Part shown: piece after piece, positions 1-10,230 of the stretch
Layout: each line of letters starts with the position of its first letter
Numbering within the stretch: position 1 is the stretch's first letter
Origin: Flavobacterium sp.
GTDB lineage: Bacteria; Bacteroidota; Bacteroidia; Flavobacteriales; Flavobacteriaceae
Reading direction: 5' to 3'
Length of the DNA stretch: 64,000 nucleotides
NCBI GenBank assembly: GCA_015665265.1
Contig: JADFAM010000009.1
Coordinates: forward strand, 1 to 64,000
The notes under the pieces: model-generated
Database searches by the model: none
What the model saw: only the letters and a program-made list of their open reading frames with translations
Told to the model about the DNA's origin: nothing
Position numbers and translations under genes: made by a program

Positions 1-1242
1 TTTAAGTCGATTAATGAAAATCAATTAATAATATTAAAAAACTTTTCTTATTTAACGATAATGAAGTTTTTTAATATTGGTGTTAAGATTATTTTAGCAG
101 CGTATTTAATTAGAGTTTTAGGCACTGAAAAATATGGACTATTCACTTGGTTAGATTCTGTAATTCAATACTTTTTAATGATTGTGAATTTTGGATTTAA
201 TATTTATGCCGCAAAATATATAGTTGAGAATAAAGACAAAAAAGATAAAATAAATGAAATAATATCTTCAATTTTTTTTATAAAATTGGTACTTTTTATT
301 TTCTCAATACTATGTATTTTGTTTTTAGGGAATTTTGAAACTTTTTCTACTTACAAGCACTTATTATTGTTATTAATGTTTGCAGGAATTGGAGAAGTAT
401 TGTTTCCTGTATGGTTTTTTCAGGGGGTAGAGAACCTGAAGCCCGCTACTATTATTGTTTTTTTAACAAGATTATTTCTTCTTATTGGAACAATTATTTT
501 TGTTAATGCTAAGTATGATTTATTATCCTACATCGTATTATTTGTGATCTCATCTATTTTAATGGGTATTTTAGGAGTGTTTTATCTTTTTAGATATTAT
601 AAGATTAAGATCGCTCTATTGCCAATTAGTAAATTGCTGAATTATTTTAAAGAATCACTTCCTTTCTTCATAGGTAGATTTTTAGCATTAGTGTTTAATT
701 TTGGAACTATATTTTTTATTGGTAATTTTTGTCTTTTAGAACAAGTTACAGGTTTTGACACAGGAATAAAAATTGTAATGTTAGCAGTGATCCCATTTGA
801 AATGCTTCAGCAAGCAGTCTTTCCCACAATTTCAAGAACGAAAAATAAAAAGTTACTTAAAAATCTTGTTTACGCCTCCTTTCTAATTGGTACACTAATT
901 GGTACACTAGTTTTTTTAATGGCAGAATATTTTATGGTTTGGTTGGGTGGGGAAGAAATGCTACAATTTGCACCTTCCTTAAAAATATTAGCAATTCTCT
1001 GCCCTTTTGTTTCTTTAACGTTTATACTAGGAACTTGTTCTTTAGTAGCTTTTGGTTACTATAGAGAATATAATTTTTCATTAATATTCACCTCAATTAT
1101 TTATTTACTAATTTTAATAATTTTATATTTCACAGAGACTATAAACTTTTGGAATTTAATATATTTAAGAGTTTTTGGAGATATATTAATGGTATTAATA
1201 AGGCTATTTTATTCATTTAAAAGAAAAATAATCATTGCATAA
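1..1242 (+). CDS. Oligosaccharide flippase family protein (Wzx-like), 5'-truncated by window edge
   Basis: Multi-TM protein with typical N-term ...KIILAAYLIRVLGTEKYGLFTW. Frame 1 is open from base 1 upstream of the listed ATG (FKSINENQLIILKNFSYLTI-M...), so the gene very probably starts before the window. Confidence 0.85.
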   Translation, partial: FKSINENQLIILKNFSYLTIMKFFNIGVKIILAAYLIRVLGTEKYGLFTWLDSVIQYFLMIVNFGFNIYAAKYIVENKDKKDKINEIISSIFFIKLVLFIFSILCILFLGNFETFSTYKHLLLLLMFAGIGEVLFPVWFFQGVENLKPATIIVFLTRLFLLIGTIIFVNAKYDLLSYIVLFVISSILMGILGVFYLFRYYKIKIALLPISKLLNYFKESLPFFIGRFLALVFNFGTIFFIGNFCLLEQVTGFDTGIKIVMLAVIPFEMLQQAVFPTISRTKNKKLLKNLVYASFLIGTLIGTLVFLMAEYFMVWLGGEEMLQFAPSLKILAILCPFVSLTFILGTCSLVAFGYYREYNFSLIFTSIIYLLILIILYFTETINFWNLIYLRVFGDILMVLIRLFYSFKRKIIIA

Positions 1243-1256
1243 AAGATATAACTAAT

Positions 1257-2651
1257 TTGAAAAACCTTGTATTTATATTATTTTTTGTCATTACTGGGAT
1301 TCAATTTTTCTTGGTTGATATAAATATTATAGCCTTATTATTTTTCTTTTTAAATTATCTATTAATTATGATGATTATGTATTATCATTTTTTTTTAGAG
1401 AAAGAGTACTCTCCTTTTATATCTGCATATTTAATTTTCAACTTACTTTTCTTTACTATAGGACCCTTAGCTCAGATTTCTAAAATTGATCCAGTTTTAT
1501 TAAGACATGTAAATAACCTACCATACTTTTGGGAACAGACTGTATTTGCGAATAGTTGTATTTTAATTTTTAATATTTTTTTCTTCATAAGTTATATTTT
1601 TTTTAAAAAACAGAATACTGAAGTAGTAGTATATAAAATAAATAAAAAATTACCTTTCGATATTTTAATTATTCTATTAATATGTATTTTAATTCTATTT
1701 GCTAATATTGATTTTATTCAACAAAAGTTAATGACTCCAACTTGGAAGTTGCAATTTGACAATGCAAAGTCTATTAAAATAATCATATCTAAAGTCTTGT
1801 TTTCAATACCGTTAGCAGGTGTTGCTATGTGTGTGATGTATTTTAAGAAAAAAAACAATAAACCAATTAATTGGCTTGTCATTGGAATTTCACTAATAAT
1901 ATTTTTGTTATTAATTGTAGTCTTCAAAAATCCATTTATGGAAAAAAGATCTGGTTTAGGGCCAGTTTACTTTAGTTTATTATTTCTTTTTATTCCTAGG
2001 TTATTAAATAATAACATTAAAACAACTATAATCTTATATTTAAGCCTAATAGTAGCAATGCCCCTTTTGGCAGTTTTTACTCACGTAAATTCATCCTTTA
2101 TAGAAGTTGTAAAAAACCCAAAAATAATTTTTTCGTCATTAAATGAAGATGTTTTGTTAAGCAATTTTAACACTTTAAATTTTGATGCTTATGCAAATTT
2201 TCTAGCTACTATTGAAAATGTATCGATCTATGGATTTAGTATGGGAGAACAATTATCAAATGCTTTGTTCTTCTTTATTCCTCGCTCTATTTGGTCTTCT
2301 AAACCATTAACATCTGGTCAGTTCTTAGGGAACTATTTAATAGAAAAACATAATTTTTGGTTTAATAATATTTCAAACCCCTTTATCTCTGAAGCTTATT
2401 TAAATTTTGGATTGATTGGTATTATAATTTTTGCTATCCTTTTTGCTTATTTACTAACAAGAGGCTTACTGTTTTTAAAATCAGACGATTATTTAAAAAA
2501 ACTACTTGCGTTTTTTACTGCCATCCACATGATTTACTTTTTAAGAGGAGATTTTACTAATGGATTTTCTCAATTAATTCTAGTATCATTTGGGATATAT
2601 ATTATTCCCAAATTTCTTGGATACATACATAAAGGAATTCGATTATGGTAA
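1257..2651 (+). CDS. Oligosaccharide repeat unit polymerase-like (Wzy-like) membrane protein
   Basis: 464 aa multi-TM protein, TTG start, between flippase and ligase-family gene; FFIPRSIWSSKPLTSGQFLGNYLIEK motif typical of Wzy-type proteins. Confidence 0.7.
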   Translation: MKNLVFILFFVITGIQFFLVDINIIALLFFFLNYLLIMMIMYYHFFLEKEYSPFISAYLIFNLLFFTIGPLAQISKIDPVLLRHVNNLPYFWEQTVFANSCILIFNIFFFISYIFFKKQNTEVVVYKINKKLPFDILIILLICILILFANIDFIQQKLMTPTWKLQFDNAKSIKIIISKVLFSIPLAGVAMCVMYFKKKNNKPINWLVIGISLIIFLLLIVVFKNPFMEKRSGLGPVYFSLLFLFIPRLLNNNIKTTIILYLSLIVAMPLLAVFTHVNSSFIEVVKNPKIIFSSLNEDVLLSNFNTLNFDAYANFLATIENVSIYGFSMGEQLSNALFFFIPRSIWSSKPLTSGQFLGNYLIEKHNFWFNNISNPFISEAYLNFGLIGIIIFAILFAYLLTRGLLFLKSDDYLKKLLAFFTAIHMIYFLRGDFTNGFSQLILVSFGIYIIPKFLGYIHKGIRLW

Positions 2652-3864
2652 GAACAAATTTCAATAATTTAGATCATACGCTATTGAAAATATTTTTTTT
2701 AAATATTTTTTTATTACCAATTTATCCAGATAATCTAAAACCAAGTATGGTAGCTTTGTTTTTATTGTCAAGTATTATTAGTGTTTTTAAAAATAGAGCA
2801 TCTGGGTTTTTTTCAAAAAAAAAATAAACACAATTTTTTTTATCAATAGTTCTATGTTTTTAGTTATTTTTCTAGGACTTTTTTATTCTGAGAATATAGA
2901 TTATGGATTTAAATATTTAATTAGGATAACCCCATTTATTGTTTTTCCTGTATGCTTTTTGTTGTTGCAAAAAAATAAATTTATTTTTTCTGAAAAAACA
3001 CTAAATATAGGAAAATTACTTTTTTACTTGAGTACACTATTCTTTTTCCTATCTATTTTTATGTTTTTTTATGGTAAAGGATATGTCACTGAAAATTATT
3101 TTTTAAATTATAGCCATAGAATAACATCTCAATTAGGTAAGTATTCTATACACCCTATTTATGCTTCCATATATGCCATTATAGCGCTAATAGTTTCAGT
3201 CAATTTTATAAAGAAAAAAAAATATTTGTACTTATTTATTACTGGAGATATTTTATTACTAATTAATTTAATCCTGCTTTCAAGGAAAAGTGCCATTTTA
3301 ATTATGCTAGTTTTACTTTTATTATATTTAGTTTTTAATAAAACTATATATTTTAAATGGAAAATTATTTCATTAATTTCTGTTATAATGATGAGTTTTC
3401 TTGTTGTTAAATTTACTCCAGATATTAGTAATCGGTTTAGAGATTTAGAAAATATTTTTAAAAATAATCAGCAAGAAAGCTCATCAAATCTTAGAATTAA
3501 TATATATAAGTCATCAATTTTAGCCATCAACGAAAACCCTATCTTAGGGTATGGAATAGGAGATTCTAAAAATATACTATCATTGTTCGAAAAAAAACAG
3601 AAATTTCTCAAAGGAAATTATTACAATACACATAATCAGTTTTTAGGTTATTTAATTTCTAATGGGATTGTTGGCCTTTCTTTTTTTCTTTTAATTTTGT
3701 TTAAAAATTTTAATATTGCTGCTTCTAGTAGCTTTGAGCACTTATCTATACTGCTACTTTTCACTTTTATGATGATGATAGAAAATGTTTTAGATAGGCA
3801 AAATGGTATTATTCTTTTTTCATTTTTATTAAATTATTTTGCTTTTAAAAATCTAATTCTTTAG
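2645..3864 (+). pseudogene. O-antigen ligase family protein split in two frames (2645-2827 and 2854-3864) at an A10 tract; disrupted gene, slippage product or sequencing error
   Basis: 60-aa N-terminal piece (frame 2) stops directly after A10 (2815-2824). Frame 1 is open from the same A tract through 3864 (KINTIFFINSS-MFLVIFLGLFYSEN...), giving a normal ~406 aa ligase-like protein if one A is added. C-part has the NPILGYGIGDSKN...THNQFLGYLISNGIVG motif of Wzy_C/O-antigen ligase. Confidence 0.75.
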
Positions 3865-3869
3865 CCCAA

Positions 3870-4943
3870 ATGAAAAAAGTACTAATAATTGGCCCATTTC
3901 CAAATCCAATTTCAGGAGTTTCAATTGCAAATAAAGTTGTAGAAGAGATTCTAAATGCAGATTTAAATTTCATAGTAGAAAAAATAGATACATCTTATCC
4001 AATTTTTGATGAGCAAATAGGTGAGTTCTCGATACAGAAATTTCTTTTTTATCTGAGAATAAATAGTTCATTTTTTAAGGTTTTAAAAAATAATATTATT
4101 TACATTACTCCTGGGCAAACTTTTTTTGGAGTATTGAAATATGCGTTTTTTATAGTTGCTGCTTCAGCATTAAAAAAAGAACTTATTATTCATGTTCATG
4201 GAAACTACTTAGGAAAAGAGTACCAATCTTTAAAAGGGATTAAAAGAGTGTTATTTTATTTTTTAGTCTCTAGATTTACAAAAGGGATCGTTCTTTCCAA
4301 TTCATTGAAACAGAATCTAACTCCGTTTCTTAAAGACAAAAATATTTTTTCTTTACCAAATTTTGCTCAAGACTATCTTTACACAAAGGATAAAAAATTT
4401 GTAAAAGACGAATTAAGAATTTTTTACTTGAGTAATTTAATGAAAGAGAAAGGAATCTTTTGTTTGTTAAACGCATTAAAAAATTTAGAAAAAAACAATA
4501 TAATTTACAAAGCAAAAATTGCAGGAAATATTGATCAAAACTATTCTAAAGAAATTTTAAAGTTATTTACTGAATTAAAAAATGCTGAATATATTGGTAT
4601 TGTTAACGGAGATGATAAAAAAAGTCTTTTAGAGTGGGGAAATATATTTGTATTACCTACTTTCTATAAAATGGAAGGTCAGCCTATTTCTATATTAGAG
4701 GCTATGGCAACAACCAATCTTGTTGTAACAACCAATCATGCAGGTATATCGGATGTCTTTCAAGATAAAATCAATGGATACTTTGTGGAAAAAAATAACG
4801 AAAATAGCATTGAGAAAATATTAAGTTATCTTGCAGCGAATAAAAGTGAATTAAAAAAAATTGCTGAATATAATAAAAGATTTTTTTTAAATAATTTCAC
4901 AGTAGATATATTTAAAAAAAATCTTTTAGAAATAATTAAATAA
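3870..4943 (+). CDS. Glycosyltransferase family 4-like
   Basis: MKKVLIIGPFPNPISGVSIANKVV N-term and PTFYKMEGQPISILEAMATTNLVVTTNHAGISDVF donor-binding motif. Confidence 0.85.
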   Translation: MKKVLIIGPFPNPISGVSIANKVVEEILNADLNFIVEKIDTSYPIFDEQIGEFSIQKFLFYLRINSSFFKVLKNNIIYITPGQTFFGVLKYAFFIVAASALKKELIIHVHGNYLGKEYQSLKGIKRVLFYFLVSRFTKGIVLSNSLKQNLTPFLKDKNIFSLPNFAQDYLYTKDKKFVKDELRIFYLSNLMKEKGIFCLLNALKNLEKNNIIYKAKIAGNIDQNYSKEILKLFTELKNAEYIGIVNGDDKKSLLEWGNIFVLPTFYKMEGQPISILEAMATTNLVVTTNHAGISDVFQDKINGYFVEKNNENSIEKILSYLAANKSELKKIAEYNKRFFLNNFTVDIFKKNLLEIIK

Positions 4944-5494
4944 TGGTGTATCAAGATTTAAACAGTTTCAAACTACCACCAAATTTTAGAGGCAGAAATG
5001 CTTTTACAGTTCAATTGTGGTGGCTGGTTCAATCTGTCTTATTTAAAACCTCCCCTCAATTTTTGTATGGATGGAGAAATTTTTTATTACGATTATTTGG
5101 AGCTAAAATTGGGAAAAAAGTAATTATTAGACCTTCTGTTAAAGTAACCTATCCATGGAAATTAAGTATTGGTGATTATAGTTGGATTGGCGATGATGTT
5201 GCGTTATATACTCTAGGGAACATTGAGATTGGAGACAATGTTGTCATATCTCAAAGATCTTATCTTTGTACTGGTTCTCACGATTATTTACAAGAAGATT
5301 TTCCAATTTACCAAAAACCAATAAAAATATGTGATCAGGTATGGATTGCTACTGATGTTTTTATTGCTCCTGGAATTACTATAGAAGAAGGATCAGTTAT
5401 TGCTGCCAGAAGTTCTGTTTTTAAAAATATTCCTTCAAATAAAATATGCGCTGGTTCTCCAGTAAAAATTATAAGAGAAAGAATTCGTGAATAA
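4943..5494 (+). CDS. WcaF-like putative acetyltransferase (left-handed beta-helix)
   Basis: Hexapeptide repeats (IGDYSWIGDDVALYTLGNIEIGDNVVIS...), C-term WIATDVFIAPGITIEEGSVIAARSSVFKNIPSNKICAGSPVKII. Confidence 0.85.
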   Translation: MVYQDLNSFKLPPNFRGRNAFTVQLWWLVQSVLFKTSPQFLYGWRNFLLRLFGAKIGKKVIIRPSVKVTYPWKLSIGDYSWIGDDVALYTLGNIEIGDNVVISQRSYLCTGSHDYLQEDFPIYQKPIKICDQVWIATDVFIAPGITIEEGSVIAARSSVFKNIPSNKICAGSPVKIIRERIRE

Positions 5495-6656
5495 ACTAAA
5501 AAAAATAGTATTAATATCTCCTTTTTTTTATCCTGAGCCAATATCAACAGGAAAATTTAACACAGACTTTGCATTAAAACTTCAACAAGAAGGTCATCAA
5601 GTTACTGTTTTATGTTCTCATCCTTTTTATCCAGAATGGAAAACAAGGTATTCTTCAGAAAAGTTAGATGGTATTACTATCATTAGAGGTGGTCAGAAAA
5701 TTAAGTATTCAAACAAAACATCTTTAAGAAGAGTTGTTCTTGAGATATGGTATGCTTTCTTTATTTTAAAAAACATCAAGAAACATCAAAATAAAATAGA
5801 TATTATTATTCCTGTTTTCCCTCCTAGTCTTGCTTTTTATTGCGCTTCTTTTTTTATTAAAAAAGAAATTAAAAAAATAGGAATTATACATGATTTACAA
5901 ATTATTTATTCATCACAGAAGAAAGGTTTTTTGAATAAAATGATAACTTTTTTCATAAAAAGGGTAGAAAAATCTTGTTTTAAAAATTGTGATACATTAA
6001 TTTTTCTATCTGAGGAAATGAAAAATGTAGCTTTGAATATCTATAAAATCAGTAAATCAAAGTGTCAAGTTCAATTTCCGTTTACAACCATTATAGACAA
6101 ACCTTTGTCTGATAATCTCAAGAATATTTTACCCAATAACCAACACAATATTGTTTATTCTGGAGCTTTAGGTGAAAAACAAAACCCAAACGAATTACTT
6201 GATGTGTATGATTATATTTCTAAAAACATATCTAACACTATTTGTTATTTTTTCTCTCAAGGGCCAATTTTTGAAGAACTTAATAAGGTAAATAGTAATA
6301 AAATGATACAGTTTCATCCATTAGTAAGAAAAGAGGATGTTCAAGAATTATATGCTAGAAGTAGTATTCAAATAGTCCCACAGTCACCTAATACCTCAAA
6401 AGGGTCATTACCTTCCAAACTACCTAATATATTAGCTTCAGGAACAAAAATTTTAGTTATTACTGACAAGAACAGTGAGTTAGAAAAATTATTTAACGAT
6501 TTTAATCTTCATAAGGTTCTTACAACATGGGATAAAAAAATCATTACCTCAACGATTAAAGAATTACTTGAAAAAGAATATGATTTTAACAGACATAAAA
6601 AGATTGCTCAAAAGCTTTTTAACATTAATAGCCTAATTGAAAAAATTGTAACTTAA
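5487..6656 (+). CDS. Glycosyltransferase WcaI-like (GT4)
   Basis: KKIVLISPFFYPEPISTGKFNTDFALKLQQEGHQVTVLCSHPFYPEWK N-term typical of WcaI family. Confidence 0.75.
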   Translation: MNKLKKIVLISPFFYPEPISTGKFNTDFALKLQQEGHQVTVLCSHPFYPEWKTRYSSEKLDGITIIRGGQKIKYSNKTSLRRVVLEIWYAFFILKNIKKHQNKIDIIIPVFPPSLAFYCASFFIKKEIKKIGIIHDLQIIYSSQKKGFLNKMITFFIKRVEKSCFKNCDTLIFLSEEMKNVALNIYKISKSKCQVQFPFTTIIDKPLSDNLKNILPNNQHNIVYSGALGEKQNPNELLDVYDYISKNISNTICYFFSQGPIFEELNKVNSNKMIQFHPLVRKEDVQELYARSSIQIVPQSPNTSKGSLPSKLPNILASGTKILVITDKNSELEKLFNDFNLHKVLTTWDKKIITSTIKELLEKEYDFNRHKKIAQKLFNINSLIEKIVT

Positions 6657-6665
6657 ATACTATAT

Positions 6666-8036
6666 TTGTTTTTTAGATTCATTTTTGTGAAACAAAGATA
6701 TTCATTTCTCATAATTCCAATCCAACTACTTATTGATTGTTTGTCAATCTTTATGGTACTTTATTTTGTGTCAGATCCAGAGTTTTATAATCCATCATTT
6801 ATAATCTATATTATCTCTTTCTGGGTGCTATCTTCATTTTTAACAACCTATTATAAGGTTTTAAGATTTACAAAGTTACTCAGGTTATTAAGCTTGACTT
6901 TCAGACATTTTTTTATTTTTATTCTTGGGTTTTTTGCTTTTTTTGGAATTTTTAAAGAGGGATCAGTTATTAACAATCAATTTTTAATACTGTTATCAAT
7001 ACTTATCTATACCTTTTGCTTAAAGGTAGTCTCTTTTATATTGTTAAAGTGGTATCGAAATCTTGGTAGAAATTACAGAAAAGTTATTGTGATAGGAATA
7101 GATGATTCCTCTAAAAAAATTATTGAACTATTTAAACAAAATAAAAGTTTAGGATACCAGTATTTAGGACTGTTCTCTAATAAGAGTTTAATAAATAAAT
7201 TAGGAAATATAGAGGATAGCTTTGACTATATACTTGATAATTCTATTGATGAAGTTTACTGCTCTTTAAAGGAATTAAATTCTCAAATGGTCAATAAAAT
7301 AAAAGCTTTTTCAAATTCAAATAATATAAATTTAAAATTAATACCTGATGCAGGTAAATTGTATAGCAAAGACCAAAGTATAGAATTTTACGATGATACT
7401 TTAGTGGTGTTAAATGTAAAAAAATTACCATTTGAATTTAATGAAAATTATTTGATTAAGAGATTTTTTGATATCATTTTCTCGTCATTAGTATGTTTTC
7501 TTGTTTTAATGTGGTTGATGCCTATTTTATGGATTTTAATAAAAATTGAATCTAAGGGCCCCGCTATTTTTTCTCAAAAAAGAGAGGGACTAGATGGTGA
7601 AAATTTTGTGTGCTATAAATTTAGGTCTATGAAAATTAATAAAATGTCTGATAAAATTCATGCTTCAGCTAATGATCATAGAGTGACTAAATTAGGTGCT
7701 TTTATGAGAAAAACTAGCATAGATGAATTGCCTCAATTTTTTAATGTTTTAAAAGGAGAGATGAGTGTAGTTGGTCCAAGACCACATTTGCCTTCTCTAT
7801 CTATTGAATATCAAAAAGTTGTAGATGATTATCTTAGAAGGCATATTGTAAAACCTGGTATAACTGGTCTAGCTCAAGTTAGTGGCTATAGAGGCGAAAT
7901 AAAAAAGAAGTCAGATATTAAAAATAGAGTACGGTTAGATATTTTTTATATTGAAAACTGGTCTTATCTATTAGATGTCAAAATTATTTTAATGACTATT
8001 TTCAATGTTTTCAAAGGTGAAGAAAATGCGTATTAA
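6666..8036 (+). CDS. Exopolysaccharide biosynthesis polyprenyl-phosphate glycosylphosphotransferase (WcaJ-like)
   Basis: C-terminal sugar transferase: KRFFDIIFSS...GPAIFSQKREGLDGENFVCYKFRSM...RKTSIDELPQFFNVLKGEMSVVGPRPH...KPGITGLAQVSGYRG. TTG start. Confidence 0.92.
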   Translation: MFFRFIFVKQRYSFLIIPIQLLIDCLSIFMVLYFVSDPEFYNPSFIIYIISFWVLSSFLTTYYKVLRFTKLLRLLSLTFRHFFIFILGFFAFFGIFKEGSVINNQFLILLSILIYTFCLKVVSFILLKWYRNLGRNYRKVIVIGIDDSSKKIIELFKQNKSLGYQYLGLFSNKSLINKLGNIEDSFDYILDNSIDEVYCSLKELNSQMVNKIKAFSNSNNINLKLIPDAGKLYSKDQSIEFYDDTLVVLNVKKLPFEFNENYLIKRFFDIIFSSLVCFLVLMWLMPILWILIKIESKGPAIFSQKREGLDGENFVCYKFRSMKINKMSDKIHASANDHRVTKLGAFMRKTSIDELPQFFNVLKGEMSVVGPRPHLPSLSIEYQKVVDDYLRRHIVKPGITGLAQVSGYRGEIKKKSDIKNRVRLDIFYIENWSYLLDVKIILMTIFNVFKGEENAY

Positions 8037-8809
8037 TGTTTGTAAATAAAAACATAACAGCCTCTATAGTAATATACAGGGAAAATTTTAAAGTTCTTGA
8101 GAAGGCAATGGGTAGTTTTTTAGACTCAACACTATCAAAAAAACTTTATATAATAGATAATTCTCCTTCAAATGAATTCAAAAATAAAATCCAGAACGAT
8201 TCTGTTGAATATATTTATTCTAATAAAAATATAGGATTTGGTAAGGGTCATAATAGTATTTTACACAAACTTACGAGTAAGAATAAGTATCATTTGATTT
8301 TAAATCCTGACGTAAGCTTTCATCCGGAGATACTTGAAAAATTAGTGCTTAAGATGGAGAGTAGCGAGTCTCTTTCCATGATAGCTCCAAGAGTTTTAAA
8401 CACTAACAATAAATTATTGTACACAGCCAGAAGATATCCGAATTTATTTGAGCTAATTTTTAGATTTTTAGGAATTTTTAAAAAATTTACTAGCACTGGT
8501 GAATATAAAAATCAAAATCATAAAAAATCTTTTTCACCAGATTTTGTTCAAGGTAGCTTTATGTTATTCAAAACAGATGATTTATTGCAATTGAACGGTT
8601 TTGATAATCGTTTTTTCATGTACATGGAAGATGTAGATATTTGTAGGAGAATAGATCAATTAGGTAAAAAAAAATTATTCTATCCTAAAGTGGAAATTAT
8701 TCATACCCACAGAAAAGACTCTTCAAAAAGCATAAAACTTTTTATAATTCATATTTCATCTATTATAAAATATTTTATGAAATGGGGTTTTAACAAAGCT
8801 TTAAATTAA
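8036..8809 (+). CDS. Glycosyltransferase family 2
   Basis: ASIVIYRENFKVLEKAMGSFLDS...NKNIGFGKGHN...LILNPDVSF...FFMYMEDVDICRRI motifs of rhamnosyltransferase-like GT2. Confidence 0.88.
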   Translation: MFVNKNITASIVIYRENFKVLEKAMGSFLDSTLSKKLYIIDNSPSNEFKNKIQNDSVEYIYSNKNIGFGKGHNSILHKLTSKNKYHLILNPDVSFHPEILEKLVLKMESSESLSMIAPRVLNTNNKLLYTARRYPNLFELIFRFLGIFKKFTSTGEYKNQNHKKSFSPDFVQGSFMLFKTDDLLQLNGFDNRFFMYMEDVDICRRIDQLGKKKLFYPKVEIIHTHRKDSSKSIKLFIIHISSIIKYFMKWGFNKALN

Positions 8810-8820
8810 TTAGAGAAAAC

Positions 8821-8828
8821 TATCTTTG
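8821..8828 (+). promoter_or_regulatory. Bacteroidota -7 promoter element TATCTTTG upstream of purD
   Basis: Exact TAnnTTTG 20 bp upstream of the purD ATG. Confidence 0.6.
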
Positions 8829-8847
8829 TAAAAGATTAAACTACAAC

Positions 8848-10125
8848 ATGAACATACTTATTTTAGGATCAGGAGGTAGAGAACATGCATTTACATATAA
8901 ACTATCACAAAGTAAAAAAGTAACAAAGATTTTTGTGGCCCCAGGAAATGCAGGAACTCAAGAAATTGCCACGAATATCAATGTTAATCCTACAGATTTT
9001 GAATCTGTAAAAAAAGCCGTCATAGCGCATGACATACAAATGGTTATTGTAGGTCCAGAAGCTCCGTTAGTAAATGGAGTTCATGATTTTTTTCTCGCTG
9101 ACAATGTGTTAAAATCTATTCCTGTAATAGGTCCTAAAAAAGATGGAGCTTTGCTAGAAGGAAGTAAAGATTTTTCTAAAGAGTTTATGGTTAAGCATGG
9201 AATTCCCACTGCTAAATATCAGTCATTTACAAAAGAAAACTTACAACAAGGTAAATTGTTTTTGGAAAGTTTAACACCACCATACGTGCTAAAAGCAGAT
9301 GGACTTGCCGCAGGAAAAGGTGTGTTAATTTTAGATTCTTTAGAGGAGGCAAAATCTGAGTTAGAAGAGATGGTATCAAACCAAAAATTTGGAGATGCAT
9401 CTTCAACTGTGGTCATTGAAGAATTTTTAAAAGGAATAGAATTATCTGTATTTGTTCTTACAGACGGTAAAAGCTATAAGATATTACCATCTGCCAAAGA
9501 TTATAAGAGAATTGGCGAGGGAGACAAAGGATTGAACACAGGAGGTATGGGAGCAATCTCACCTGTACCATTTGCTGATAAAAATTTTTTAAATAAAGTT
9601 GAAGAATTAGTTGTGAAGCCAACAATTCTAGGATTACAAAAAGACGGGATAGATTACAGAGGGTTTATTTTTATTGGATTAATGAATGATAATGGGAACC
9701 CCTCAGTTGTTGAGTACAACGTTAGAATGGGAGATCCAGAAACTGAAGTTGTTTTGCCAAGAATTCAATCAGATTTATTTGATCTTTTTGATGGTGTTGC
9801 CAATCAAAATTTAGAGGAGAAAGAATTTTCTGTGACAGATAAAATTGCAACTACTGTTATGTTAGTTTCGGGAGGATATCCTGAATCATATGAAAAAGGA
9901 GCTATTATTTCAGGTCTTGATAACCACAAAGATTCTACTATTTTTCATGCAGGAACTAAGATAAAGGGTGAAGCTATTGTAACAAGCGGTGGAAGAGTGC
10001 TAGCCGTAACATCTTTAGCAGATAGTATCCAAGAAGCATTGGATCAATCATATAAAACAATAGATAGTATTCATTTTAAAAAAATGAATTATAGAAAAGA
10101 TATAGGCTTTGATTTAGTAGGATAA
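8848..10125 (+). CDS. purD: Phosphoribosylamine--glycine ligase
   Basis: MNILILGSGGREHAFTYKLSQS, LKADGLAAGKGV, YNVRMGDPETEVVLPRI. Confidence 0.97.
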   Translation: MNILILGSGGREHAFTYKLSQSKKVTKIFVAPGNAGTQEIATNINVNPTDFESVKKAVIAHDIQMVIVGPEAPLVNGVHDFFLADNVLKSIPVIGPKKDGALLEGSKDFSKEFMVKHGIPTAKYQSFTKENLQQGKLFLESLTPPYVLKADGLAAGKGVLILDSLEEAKSELEEMVSNQKFGDASSTVVIEEFLKGIELSVFVLTDGKSYKILPSAKDYKRIGEGDKGLNTGGMGAISPVPFADKNFLNKVEELVVKPTILGLQKDGIDYRGFIFIGLMNDNGNPSVVEYNVRMGDPETEVVLPRIQSDLFDLFDGVANQNLEEKEFSVTDKIATTVMLVSGGYPESYEKGAIISGLDNHKDSTIFHAGTKIKGEAIVTSGGRVLAVTSLADSIQEALDQSYKTIDSIHFKKMNYRKDIGFDLVG

Positions 10126-10230
10126 ATAGTCCTTTTATTTTAAATGAGATTAATTAAAACTCTCAAATCAAATAAAAAAAAGTAAATAAATTCGCCTTCC
10201 TCGATTATCAGAAAAAATATTTACCAAAAG

